A DNA stretch of 32,014 nucleotides, taken from contig JAUNGO010000005.1 of the NCBI GenBank assembly GCA_030524475.1, positions 1-32,014 of the forward strand, written 5' to 3'. The position numbers and the translations under genes were made by a program. A model generated the notes under the pieces. The model was not told the origin of the DNA, searched no databases, and saw only the letters and a program-made list of their open reading frames with translations. Shown piece after piece: positions 14,526-21,995 of the stretch. This DNA is from Eggerthellaceae bacterium. GTDB lineage: Bacteria > Actinomycetota > Coriobacteriia > Coriobacteriales > Eggerthellaceae. How positions within the stretch are numbered: the first letter of the stretch is position 1; the number at the start of each line of letters is the position of its first letter.

Positions 14526-15550
14526 TCAGCATGGCATGGGGAAAGACCAAGGGCATGGGCGCTGGCGGCGTGGGCGCGGCAGGCGCAGGCACGGGCAACG
14601 TCGGGGCGGCAAGCGCAGGCGCGGGTGTGTCCGTCGGCGGCATGCGCAACCGCTTCCGCATAGCGCCCGAGCCGCAAACTGAAATCATCGGCGAGCGCGC
14701 GTCGAACGTGGGCGTGGTGCTGTTCACGGCGGTACTCTTCGCCGTGGTGTTCTGCGCGGTGTTGGCCGTCGCGTGGCTGTTCATCGGCGCGGTCACGCTG
14801 CCGGCCATCGTCGCGGCGCTCATGTGCGCGGTCCTCGCGTCGATGGCGTGCCACGTGGCGCAGCAGTGGGAGCGCGTGGTGGTGCTGCGTCTGGGCAAGT
14901 TCAACCGCGTGTCGGGGCCGGGCCTGTTTTGGACGTGGCCCGTCATCGAGGCGAACACGATGCGTGTTGACACGCGCACGCGCGTGACCACCTTCGGCGC
15001 CGAGGAAGCGCTCACGGCCGATCTTGTGCCGCTCGACGTGAACGCGGTGCTGTTCTGGCATGTGTGGGACGCGAAAGCGGCGTGCACCGAGGTGGGCGAC
15101 TTTACGCGCGCCGTGGAGCTGTCGGCGCAAACGGCGCTGCGCGACGCCATCGGGCGGGCCAGCGCCGCCGAGGTGGCCATTCGCCGCGAGCAGCTCGACC
15201 GCGAGCTCAAGCGCGTGCTGGCCGAGAAGGTGGCGCCGTGGGGCGTGACGGTGCTCTCGGTTGAGATTCGCGACATCTTCATGCCGCCCGAGCTGCAGGA
15301 CGTAATGTCGTTGGAGGCCCAGGCCGAGCAGCGCAAAAAGGCGCGCATCATCCTCATGGAGGCCGAGCAGGACATCTCCGAGATGCTCGAGGAAATGGGC
15401 GACTTCTACGCCAACAACGACGCCGCCATGCGCCTGCGCGCGATGCACCTACTCTACGAAAGCGTCCGCGAGACCGGCGGCACCGTGGTGGTGCCGAGCA
15501 GCTTCAGCGAAGGTTTCGGCGACATCCTCGGCGACGCCGTGCGAAAGTAG
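14522..15550 (+). CDS. SPFH/band-7 (stomatin-like) membrane protein
   Basis: A 342-residue stomatin-like protein. Residues 1-40 are Gly/Ala-rich. Two hydrophobic segments lie at about 62-105. The SPFH domain follows, with VLRLGKFNRVSGPGLFWTWP, then MRVDTRTRVTTF, VPLDVNAVLFWHVWDAKAAC, and a final helical part containing VTVLSVEIRDIFMPPELQDV and EAQAEQRKKARIIL. SPFH proteins form membrane-associated oligomers that organise membrane microdomains or regulate proteases. There is no adjacent NfeD partner. The start at GTG 14522 is preceded by AAGGGGG and overlaps the GntR stop; ATG 14531 is an alternative. Confidence 0.92.
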   Translation: MISMAWGKTKGMGAGGVGAAGAGTGNVGAASAGAGVSVGGMRNRFRIAPEPQTEIIGERASNVGVVLFTAVLFAVVFCAVLAVAWLFIGAVTLPAIVAALMCAVLASMACHVAQQWERVVVLRLGKFNRVSGPGLFWTWPVIEANTMRVDTRTRVTTFGAEEALTADLVPLDVNAVLFWHVWDAKAACTEVGDFTRAVELSAQTALRDAIGRASAAEVAIRREQLDRELKRVLAEKVAPWGVTVLSVEIRDIFMPPELQDVMSLEAQAEQRKKARIILMEAEQDISEMLEEMGDFYANNDAAMRLRAMHLLYESVRETGGTVVVPSSFSEGFGDILGDAVRK

Positions 15551-15625
15551 AAAAGATAGAGAGAATAGAAAGCCGTTCTCCATTTAGAAAAGATAGATTT
15601 TTAGAAAAATAGATTTAGTAGAAAA
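15548..15625. repeat. AT-rich direct repeats (TAGAAAAGATAGA)
   Basis: TAGAAAAGATAGA occurs exactly at 15548-15560 and 15585-15597. TAGAAAAATAGA at 15602-15613 is one base shorter, and TAGAAAA starts again at 15619. The first copy includes the TAG stop of the SPFH gene. The stretch is sharply AT-rich compared with the genes on its left and marks the left border of the HEPN/MNT module. Confidence 0.7.
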
Positions 15626-15634
15626 TCGTCACCG

Positions 15635-15643
15635 TGCTACAAT
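15635..15643 (+). promoter_or_regulatory. Extended -10 promoter of the MNT-HEPN operon
   Basis: TGCTACAAT is close to the extended -10 consensus TGNTATAAT. Transcription would start near 15650, inside the palindromes. No good -35 is visible. Confidence 0.5.
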
Positions 15644-15649
15644 TTCTTT

Positions 15650-15671
15650 GCGCTTGGTACCAAGCGCTTGG
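15650..15671. promoter_or_regulatory. Overlapping palindromic operators
   Basis: An 18-bp perfect palindrome, GCGCTTGGTACCAAGCGC (15650-15667), overlaps a 12-bp perfect palindrome, CCAAGCGCTTGG (15660-15671). This gives three alternating CGCTTGG half-sites just after the -10 element and ahead of the AbrB-MNT gene. It is a likely autoregulatory site for the AbrB domain encoded next to it. Confidence 0.65.
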
Positions 15672-15686
15672 TTAAAAGGGGAGACC

Positions 15687-16316
15687 ATGGCACGGGCAGC
15701 TTCAAAAAAACCGCAGACCATCCGCATATCAAGCAAGCGGCAAATTACGATTCCCTCGAAGTTGTACAAGGAGAAGGGTTTTGCCGAGTACGCGCGTATC
15801 GAGGAAACGCCCGAAGGCCTGCTCATTACACCCGCTTCTCCCGATGAGGAAGATGCGTCGCTGCTCATATTGCGTCAGCTCGTTGACGAGGGATTCGAGG
15901 GCGAGAGCCTGATAGAGCGTTACAAACAGGCTCGTGCCGGCGTGCTTGGTGCCAAAAAAGTTGCTGATGGCGCGTGCGAGGAAAGATGCGCGAGCGAGGT
16001 GGATCGCGAAGCCGAGCGAGCCAGTGTTTACGCTGCGGTGGCAGAAGCCGCTCAAGCGTTCTCCGCCATTGAGCGCGCGTACGTGTTCGGGTCATTCGCG
16101 CGCAACTCGTTCAACGACGAAAGCGACGTTGACGTGCGAATCGAGTATGACCACGACGGAACATTTACGCTGCGGGAGCTCGCGCAGCTCCAAAAACGCA
16201 TTGAGCGGACCGTAGGGCGCAGCGTCGACGTGGTGTCGGCGCGCACATTGAAGAATGAAAGCCTTGCGGCGGCCATCGAAAGGGAGAAGGTGCTGGTGTA
16301 TGAACGCGAAGAATAG
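15687..16316 (+). CDS. AbrB-MNT fusion: antitoxin nucleotidyltransferase
   Basis: A 209-residue two-domain protein. Residues 8-50 are a SpoVT/AbrB-type swapped-hairpin DNA-binding domain (IRISSKRQITIPSKLYKEKG, then EGLLITPAS). A linker (about 50-115) is charged. Residues 118-209 are a minimal nucleotidyltransferase (MNT) domain with GSFARNSFNDESDVDV: Gly135-Ser136, metal-binding Asp147 and Asp149, and a third acid, Asp181, in SVDVVS. MNT antitoxins of the MntA type neutralise HEPN toxins by adding AMP to a Tyr. The start at 15687 follows AAAAGGGGAG. The 3' end overlaps the HEPN gene by 17 bp. The AbrB domain would let the antitoxin also bind the palindromic promoter. Most MNT antitoxins are single-domain, so the fusion is notable. 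Confidence 0.88.
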   Translation: MARAASKKPQTIRISSKRQITIPSKLYKEKGFAEYARIEETPEGLLITPASPDEEDASLLILRQLVDEGFEGESLIERYKQARAGVLGAKKVADGACEERCASEVDREAERASVYAAVAEAAQAFSAIERAYVFGSFARNSFNDESDVDVRIEYDHDGTFTLRELAQLQKRIERTVGRSVDVVSARTLKNESLAAAIEREKVLVYEREE

Positions 16317-16677
16317 CGACCTGGGGCGCATCCAGGAGATATACGATGTGATCACACAGACAAAACGACAGATAAAAGCACTGAATATTACGAAAGAGCG
16401 GTTCCTTGATCCACCTGATGACGCCGACGACCTGATTGCTGAAGGGGTCATGAACAGGGTTTTGCGCGCCACCGAGGAAGCAGGTCGGCTTTCCGATGAG
16501 GCGGCGGAGAACTATGGGTTTGATCGGCGTGGCGTTTTAGGCGTGCGCAACAGATTGGCGCACGCATACGGTGATGTTGATCGCGAGGTTATTTGGCTTG
16601 TTATCGAACGAGATTTCGACGCGTTGCTCGAATCGTGCAAGAAGTACTGCGACGACAAAGGCTTCGACCTGGAGTAA
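16300..16677 (+). CDS. HEPN-domain toxin (HepT-like)
   Basis: A 125-residue helical HEPN protein. The catalytic RNase motif R-x4-H-x-Y is complete in RNRLAHAYG: Arg83, His88 and Tyr90. In characterised HepT/MntA pairs the Tyr of this motif is the residue modified with AMP by the partner MNT protein. The gene starts at ATG 16300 inside the MNT gene, so the two are translationally coupled in antitoxin-first order. Base composition is less GC-rich than the flanking genes. The predicted role is an RNA-cleaving toxin held in check by the preceding gene, acting in plasmid-like stabilisation or phage defence. Confidence 0.9.
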   Translation: MNAKNSDLGRIQEIYDVITQTKRQIKALNITKERFLDPPDDADDLIAEGVMNRVLRATEEAGRLSDEAAENYGFDRRGVLGVRNRLAHAYGDVDREVIWLVIERDFDALLESCKKYCDDKGFDLE

Positions 16678-16712
16678 GTATTTATTCTCAAAGTAGTCAT
16701 ATAGTTACGAAA

Positions 16713-16749
16713 ATTGTCATAGGATAATTCTTGATTGTCCTATGACAAT
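16713..16749. promoter_or_regulatory. Tandem 16-bp dyad operators of the reductase operon
   Basis: ATTGTCATAGGATAAT (16713-16728) and ATTGTCCTATGACAAT (16734-16749) are related dyads starting 21 bp apart, two helical turns. Together they also form a larger inverted repeat with 12-bp arms (ATTGTCATAGGA and its complement). The second dyad is a perfect 6-4-6 palindrome lying between the -35 and -10 elements. A weaker look-alike, GTAGTCATATAGTTAC, lies at 16693-16708. Confidence 0.65.
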
Positions 16750-16759
16750 CATGCTACAC
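16731..16759 (+). promoter_or_regulatory. Promoter of the reductase operon
   Basis: TTGATT (16731-16736) and TACACT (16754-16759) are 17 bp apart, and TGC precedes the -10 (extended TGCTACACT). Transcription would start near 16766, giving a leader of about 100 nt. The second operator dyad fills the spacer, so a repressor or a factor touching polymerase would act here. Confidence 0.6.
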
Positions 16760-16802
16760 TCCGCTCCAATGGAATTGGCCGATTCTGTGTAAGCGTAAGA
16801 GG

Positions 16803-16846
16803 GGAGCGCAACTTGTCGCAAGCAGCTGCGTGGCAAATTGCGCTCC
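16803..16846 (+). other. Stem-loop in the 5' leader of the reductase operon
   Basis: GGAGCGCAA (16803-16811) and TTGCGCTCC (16838-16846) are perfect 9-bp arms around a 26-nt loop, which contains a further short stem (GCAGCTGC at 16822-16829 is itself palindromic). It ends 9-10 bases before the AGGAGG ribosome-binding site. It could stabilise the transcript or modulate translation; it does not fit a riboswitch class I can recognise. Confidence 0.5.
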
Positions 16847-16865
16847 GGCAATTCTAGGAGGAGAG

Positions 16866-19259
16866 ATGTCGGGAACCAACAGCGCAACCAGCGCAAACGA
16901 CGTTTGTGGCGCGCTCACCCGGAGAAGCTTTCTCAAGGCGGCCGGCGCAACCGCAGGTGCCGTCGGCCTCGCCGGCGCCGCCGGCATGACCAGTACAAGC
17001 GGCTGGCTCAAGCCCGCCCAGGCGCACGCGGCGGAAGAGGAAAAGACCGTCTATACGCTGCATCAGTTCATGTGCACGGGTCGCTGCTCGCTCAAATGCA
17101 CGGTGCGTGAGGGCCGCCTCGCGAAGGTCGAGCCAAACGACACCGTCGAGCCGTACTACCGCCATTGCTGCATGAAGGGTATTTCCGAGATTCAGCACGT
17201 ATATAGCGACGATCGCCTGCAACAGCCCATGAAGCGCACGGGCGAGCGCGGCAGCAACGAGTTTGTGGCCATCACCTGGGACGAGGCGTTGGAAATCGTC
17301 GGCGAAGAGCTGCAGAAGGCATGGGGCAAATACGGGCATGAGACGGTGTACGTGTCCTCGTCGAACGAGCCGCGCTTCGGGCAACTTGCCGCGCTGCTCG
17401 GCGCCGCGACGGGTGTCGAGCCCGGCATCGACCGCGGCACGGGCAACGGCAGCGCGCCGGCCATCAACGGCGACGTGTTCGGCGGCGGAACGAACGAGTC
17501 GCGCGACTGGGTGAACACCAAAACCCTGATCATCGCGGGAACCAACCTGCTTGAGTCGTCCATGATGCAGGCCAACGCCTTCCTCGACGCCAAGGAGGCG
17601 GGTTGCGACATCATCGTGCTCGATCCCCACTTCTCCACGACCGCTGGCAAGGCAAACCAGTGGGTGCCCATCAAGCCCGGTACCGACGCGGCGTTTTACC
17701 TGGGCATGATCACCTACATCGTCGAAAACAAGCTCTACGACGAGGACTATATGCGCCTTCACACCACCTTCCCGCTGCTGGTCGACGAAACCACGGGCGT
17801 GCTTTTGCGCAGCGACGCGTCCGACGCGGCATCGTTTATGGTGTGGGATAGCGCGCGCGGCGCGGCCGTCTCGCACACCGAAGCTGGGGCAACCACGGCG
17901 CTCGAGGGCACGTTCACCGTCAACGGCGCAAGTTGCATCACCCTGCTCGACCTGCTGAAGAAGAACCAGAAGCAGTACAGCACAGCGTGGGCCGAGGGCA
18001 CCTGCGGCGTTGATCAGGCAACCATTGAGGAGATCGCGCGTAAGTACGCCACGGCGGGGCCCGCTTACCTGGCAATGGGCCAGGGCGGCTCCGACAAATA
18101 CTCCAACCCCGACATCATCGGGCACGCGGGCATGGTGCTTACGGCCCTGACGGGCAACATCGGCAAGCCAGGCGCGGGCTACGGCCACTGCATCGGCGGC
18201 GCCGGCTGGGGTGTGGACATCCCCGCGTGGCCGCTGCCCGACGAGTTCACCTCGCCTGAGCTGCCTGTTCGCGCCGACCGATTCCCCATCCAGCAAAACG
18301 ACGTGCACGTCATCATCTCGCTCGGCAACACGTTCCAGCAGTACTGGGCCAACTCGCACGCCATCACCGACTGGATCAACGGCCTCGACTTCATTCTGCA
18401 CATCGGCATGTACTACGAGGACAGCGTGCGTTTCGCCGACGTGGTGCTGCCCGTGTGCTCGAAGTTCGAGGACACCGTCGAGCACAGCATCGTTCGCAGC
18501 GACTACAATCACGTGAACTTGCAAACCAAGTGCATCGACCCACTGTTTGAGAGCAAGCCCGACTTCGACGTCATGCGCCTGATCGCCCAGTCGGTGGGGC
18601 TGGAGCAGCACCTTCCCGAGAACGCCGAGGACATGGTGCGCTGGCAAATCGAGAACTCCGACGACCTGAAGGAGCAGGGTATCACGCTTGAGGCGCTGAT
18701 GGAAAACCACGGCAGCATCAAGATGGCCGGCACCGACGAGCCGCGCCGCGCCTTCACCGACCTTGAGTTCGACACGCCTACGGGCAAGATGGAGATCTAC
18801 TACGAGGACGTGCTCTCCACCGGCCAGGCGTGGCCGAACTGGGAAGAGAACAACGAGGTGTACGACGGAAACCCGCTCATGGAGAAGTACCCGCTGCAGT
18901 TCACGCAGACGCGCACGCGTTTCTCCAACCACTCGCACTTCAAGGCGGCCACGTGGCTTCAACAGCTGCGCGGGACGTACGTGGAGCTGAACCCCGTCGA
19001 CATGGAGTCGCGCGGCTTGAGCGACGGCGACGTGATCGAGGGCTTCAACGACCGCGGCTCCTTCAAGTGCCCCGTGTTCGCCAACGAGGCCGTGCGCCCC
19101 GGCACGGCGCGCACGCTTGAGGCGGGATGGAGCAAGCACATGGTCGAGGGCAACACGCAAAACGTCACCAACGACCACATCAACCCGCGCGACGAGTTTT
19201 TGCCCACGGGCGCTCCCATTCCGTTCAACGACACCCTTATCGAAGTGAAGAAAGCGTAG
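16866..19259 (+). CDS. Tat-exported molybdopterin oxidoreductase, DMSO reductase family catalytic subunit
   Basis: A 797-residue molybdenum bis-MGD enzyme. The Tat signal is TRRSFLKAAGATAG (Arg19-Arg20) with likely cleavage after AQAHA (residue 55). Cys70, Cys74, Cys78 and Cys101 or Cys102 fit the N-terminal 4Fe-4S site (CTGRCSLKC, later CCMKG). Molybdopterin-family blocks include AITWDEALEIVGEELQKAWG, TLIIAGTNLLESS, DIIVLDPHFSTTAGKANQWV, GMVLTALTGNIGKPGAGYG and the C-terminal dinucleotide-binding domain (QTRTRFSNHSHF to NDHINPRDEF). The molybdenum ligand is not clear to me from the sequence. Start 16866 follows AGGAGG; an in-frame start at 16830 would sit before the Tat region and lacks such a site. 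The enzyme acts outside the membrane on an unknown acceptor or donor; Eggerthellaceae carry many paralogues with different substrates. Confidence 0.93.
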   Translation: MSGTNSATSANDVCGALTRRSFLKAAGATAGAVGLAGAAGMTSTSGWLKPAQAHAAEEEKTVYTLHQFMCTGRCSLKCTVREGRLAKVEPNDTVEPYYRHCCMKGISEIQHVYSDDRLQQPMKRTGERGSNEFVAITWDEALEIVGEELQKAWGKYGHETVYVSSSNEPRFGQLAALLGAATGVEPGIDRGTGNGSAPAINGDVFGGGTNESRDWVNTKTLIIAGTNLLESSMMQANAFLDAKEAGCDIIVLDPHFSTTAGKANQWVPIKPGTDAAFYLGMITYIVENKLYDEDYMRLHTTFPLLVDETTGVLLRSDASDAASFMVWDSARGAAVSHTEAGATTALEGTFTVNGASCITLLDLLKKNQKQYSTAWAEGTCGVDQATIEEIARKYATAGPAYLAMGQGGSDKYSNPDIIGHAGMVLTALTGNIGKPGAGYGHCIGGAGWGVDIPAWPLPDEFTSPELPVRADRFPIQQNDVHVIISLGNTFQQYWANSHAITDWINGLDFILHIGMYYEDSVRFADVVLPVCSKFEDTVEHSIVRSDYNHVNLQTKCIDPLFESKPDFDVMRLIAQSVGLEQHLPENAEDMVRWQIENSDDLKEQGITLEALMENHGSIKMAGTDEPRRAFTDLEFDTPTGKMEIYYEDVLSTGQAWPNWEENNEVYDGNPLMEKYPLQFTQTRTRFSNHSHFKAATWLQQLRGTYVELNPVDMESRGLSDGDVIEGFNDRGSFKCPVFANEAVRPGTARTLEAGWSKHMVEGNTQNVTNDHINPRDEFLPTGAPIPFNDTLIEVKKA

Positions 19260-19269
19260 GTGAGATGCC

Positions 19270-19887
19270 ATGACTAAGTACGGAATGGCTATCAACCTGG
19301 GGCGTTGCATCGGGTGCCATACCTGCGCGAACGCCTGCAAGATGCAGAACAACGTGCCCATGGGCATGTTGTGGAACCGCGTGCTCACCGAGGGCTGCGA
19401 CGTGATCGACGGCGCTCAGGGCACGTACCCCAACCTGACGCGCTCTTACTTACCCATCGCCTGCCAGCACTGCGAGAACCCCGCGTGCCAACGCGTGTGC
19501 CCGACCGGCGCCACCTACACTGACGAGATGGGCCGCGTCGAGATCGACTACGACAAGTGCATCGGTTGCCGTATGTGCATGGCGGCGTGCCCCTACAACG
19601 CGCGCGTGTTCAATTGGAACGAGCCGGTGCGCGACCCCGACTTCAACTACGGCGACGCGCGCGTGCCGGTGCGCCCGAAGGGCGTGGCGGAGAAGTGCAC
19701 GCTGTGCAAGGAGCGCACCGACGCGGGCGACGAGCCCATGTGCGTGGTGTGCTGCCCGACGCACGCGCGCGTCTTCGGCAACCTCGACGACCCGGACTCC
19801 GAGGTGTCGCGCGCCATCCGCGAGAAGAACGGCTACGTGCTGCTCCCCGAGCAGGGTACGAGCCCCAAAGTCCACTACCTGAATTAA
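19270..19887 (+). CDS. 4Fe-4S electron-transfer subunit (DmsB-like)
   Basis: A 205-residue ferredoxin-type subunit with four cysteine groups: CIGCHTCANACK (residues ~13-24), CQHCENPACQRVCP, CIGCRMCMAACP, and a split group CTLCKERTDAGDEPMCVVCC. The pattern is that of DmsB/NrfC/PsrB proteins that bind four 4Fe-4S clusters and link a membrane anchor to a molybdoenzyme. It follows the catalytic gene by 10 bp and precedes the anchor gene by 21 bp, as expected for one operon. It has no signal peptide, so it would be exported together with the Tat-signal-bearing catalytic subunit. Confidence 0.95.
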   Translation: MTKYGMAINLGRCIGCHTCANACKMQNNVPMGMLWNRVLTEGCDVIDGAQGTYPNLTRSYLPIACQHCENPACQRVCPTGATYTDEMGRVEIDYDKCIGCRMCMAACPYNARVFNWNEPVRDPDFNYGDARVPVRPKGVAEKCTLCKERTDAGDEPMCVVCCPTHARVFGNLDDPDSEVSRAIREKNGYVLLPEQGTSPKVHYLN

Positions 19888-19908
19888 GCGGTCGGAAGGA
19901 GCGTAAAA

Positions 19909-21150
19909 ATGTCAGATCTGTTCAAAAAGCCGGCCGTGGTCGTGCTGTGCGTGCTGACGCTTGTGGGCGTTGGCGCGTGGGTTTACCAACTTATGAATGG
20001 CCTAGGCGTGACGGGCATGAGCAACGGCACGTCGTGGGGCGCCTACATCACCATGTTCATGCTGTTCGTGGGCCTGTCCGCCGGCGGTCTCATCGTGGCC
20101 AGCTCGGCCAGCGTGTTCCACATCGAGAAGTTCAAGGCCGTGGCGCTGCCGGCCGTCATCCTGTCCACGGTGTGCATCTGCGTGGCGGGCATGTTCGTCC
20201 TCATCGACCTGGGCGGCGTTCAGCGCGTGTGGCGCATCGTCACCGGCCCGAACCCCACTTCGCCGCTTCTGTGGGACATCTGCGTGATCACCATCTACCT
20301 GGTGTTGAACATCCTGTACCTGGTGTTCATGAAGAAGCACGGCGTGGAGTCTCGCCAGGTGTCCATCGTGTCGCGTTTCGCGCTGCCGGCGGCCATCCTC
20401 GTGCACTCCGTGACCGCGTGGATCTTCGGCCTGCAGTTGGCGAAGGACTGGTACTCGGCCATCATGGCGCCCATCTTCGTGGCGAGCGCCATGGACTCGG
20501 GCCTTGCGCTTCTGCTGGTGGTGCTCATTGCGTTGAATGCCGCCGGGTGGTTCGCGTTCTCGCGCGACCTTATGAAGTCGCTTTCGGGGCTGCTCGCCAC
20601 CTGCATCGCCGTCGATGCGTTCTTCATCGGCTGCGAGGTGCTCACGATGGCGTACCCGGGCGCCGCAGCGTCAGAGGCGCTCGGCATCATGCTCACGGGC
20701 GCGACGGCGCCGTTCTTCTGGTTCGAGGTGATCGGCGGCCTGGTCGTGCCGTTCTGCGTGCTCGTGTTCGAGAAGAACCGCGGCAACGCCAAGCTCGTGG
20801 TGGCGTCGAGCGTGCTGGTGATCCTCGGCGTGGCGTGCAAGCGCGTGTGGCTTCTGTTCACGAGTTTCGTGACGCCGAACGTGTACGGCGCGCCGGGCAT
20901 TGCCTCGGGCTCGTCGGCGGCGGCGCACGCGACGGGCATCGATATGTGGGCCGTGACCAGCGCGTATATGCCCACGTGGGTTGAGCTTGTGGTGATCGTG
21001 GGCGTGCTTTCACTGGGCGTGGTGTTCTTTATGGTTATGGCGCAGAAGCTGCTGGACGTGCCGACGAAAGGCGCTGCGAAGGGCGCTGTGGCGAAGGGCG
21101 CGCAGGAGAAGCCCGAGGTCGCAGCGGCAACCGAGGGCGCGGCCGCGTAA
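19909..21150 (+). CDS. NrfD/DmsC-type membrane anchor of the reductase
   Basis: A 413-residue polytopic protein with about ten membrane segments. Recognisable parts are GAYITMFMLFVGLSAGGLIV (early NrfD motif), HSVTAWIFGLQLAKDWYSAI and APIFVASAMDSGLALLLVVL, which match the NrfD/PsrC pattern for quinone-linked anchors. The C-terminal tail (about residues 385-413) is Ala/Lys/Glu-rich and probably cytoplasmic. GGAAGGAG lies upstream of the start. It would oxidise menaquinol (or reduce menaquinone) and pass electrons to the Fe-S subunit encoded just before it. Confidence 0.93.
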   Translation: MSDLFKKPAVVVLCVLTLVGVGAWVYQLMNGLGVTGMSNGTSWGAYITMFMLFVGLSAGGLIVASSASVFHIEKFKAVALPAVILSTVCICVAGMFVLIDLGGVQRVWRIVTGPNPTSPLLWDICVITIYLVLNILYLVFMKKHGVESRQVSIVSRFALPAAILVHSVTAWIFGLQLAKDWYSAIMAPIFVASAMDSGLALLLVVLIALNAAGWFAFSRDLMKSLSGLLATCIAVDAFFIGCEVLTMAYPGAAASEALGIMLTGATAPFFWFEVIGGLVVPFCVLVFEKNRGNAKLVVASSVLVILGVACKRVWLLFTSFVTPNVYGAPGIASGSSAAAHATGIDMWAVTSAYMPTWVELVVIVGVLSLGVVFFMVMAQKLLDVPTKGAAKGAVAKGAQEKPEVAAATEGAAA

Positions 21151-21260
21151 GGTTTGCAGAGCCGTGGTGGGTGGCATGCGGCGCCGCCCGCTCGGCAGGG
21201 GCGTGGTCCTTGCCCTACGGATGGCTCATGGTTTTGATCTAAAACGGAAGGGGAGTCTCG

Positions 21261-21938
21261 ATGGTTTCCGCGAACGATTGGCAAATGCGCGCCGAGGCGT
21301 ATGCGTTTTTGGGAAACTCGCTTCTGGCGCCGATGACGCAAACGTCCGACGTGGGATGCGACCCAGCGTTTTGGGAGGCGTTTCCCGACTTCGGCAACGC
21401 CGAAGTCGCCCGCGCCGCCGCTGAGCTGGCTGCGTGGGCGCGGCAGCAGGCGGAAAGCGACATTGCGCGCGAAAAGCTCGTCGAGCGCGTGTCGGTCGAG
21501 TACACGCACCTGTTCGTGGGGCCGCCGTCGCCCGCCGCGCCCCCGTGGGAGACGATGAACCGCCGCGAGGGCGCCACGGTCGGCTTTGGCGAGCCCACCT
21601 TCCAAATGCGCGCGCTGCTGCGCGAGGCGGGGCTTGAGCTTTCCGGCGAGAACCGCCAGTACGAAGACCACCTGGGCATCGAGTTGCTCTACGCCAGCGA
21701 GCTGTGCCGCCGCGCAGGCGAGGATGCCGACGCCGACGACGGCGGAACCGACGCCGAGATCGATGCTGGTGCCGACGGCAAGATCGACGCCAACACCCCT
21801 TCCGACCTCGCGCGGTTCCTCGACGAGCACCCGCGCGGTTGGATCGACGCGTTTGCGCGCCGCGTCGAGGACGCCGCTCCCGACGGCTACTTCGCCCGCT
21901 TCGTTGCTCTCGTTCGCGCCGTCTGCAACCTTCCGTAG
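21261..21938 (+). CDS. TorD/DmsD-family molybdoenzyme chaperone
   Basis: A 225-residue all-helical chaperone. Family blocks are RAEAYAFLGNSLLAP, EYTHLFVGPPSPAAPPWETM (the usual Y-x-x-LF-x-G-P-x-PP motif) and EDHLGIELLYASELCRR (DH-x-x-x-EL). Such proteins bind the Tat signal and hold the catalytic subunit for cofactor insertion before export. An acidic Asp/Ala-rich loop (about residues 153-180) is an insertion. AAGGGGAG precedes the ATG. It is the last gene of the reductase operon and is followed by an intrinsic terminator. Its last 25 codons have a decayed duplicate at 11440-11517. Confidence 0.92.
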   Translation: MVSANDWQMRAEAYAFLGNSLLAPMTQTSDVGCDPAFWEAFPDFGNAEVARAAAELAAWARQQAESDIAREKLVERVSVEYTHLFVGPPSPAAPPWETMNRREGATVGFGEPTFQMRALLREAGLELSGENRQYEDHLGIELLYASELCRRAGEDADADDGGTDAEIDAGADGKIDANTPSDLARFLDEHPRGWIDAFARRVEDAAPDGYFARFVALVRAVCNLP

Positions 21939-21995
21939 CCGCCCTCAACCTTCCGCAACCTTCCGCAAAGTTGAAAACTTCAAACTCTTGCCGTG

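Noticed and set aside
11380-15592. Shared CTCCATTTA stretch after the ATPase gene (11388) and after the SPFH gene (15577)
   Set aside because: Only about ten bases agree and the flanks differ, so it is not enough to claim a repeat or attachment site.
16803-16846. Molybdenum-cofactor riboswitch in the reductase leader
   Set aside because: Only one simple stem-loop is visible; the multi-helix arrangement of that riboswitch class could not be recognised.
16854-19388. 844-codon open frame antisense to the molybdopterin oxidoreductase gene
   Set aside because: It is the codon-position shadow of a GC-rich gene; the product is a His/Val/Arg-rich sequence with no family motif, while the plus strand encodes an unmistakable enzyme.
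20295-21830. 511-codon minus-strand frame across the anchor and torD genes
   Set aside because: It crosses two well-supported genes and has no domain signature.
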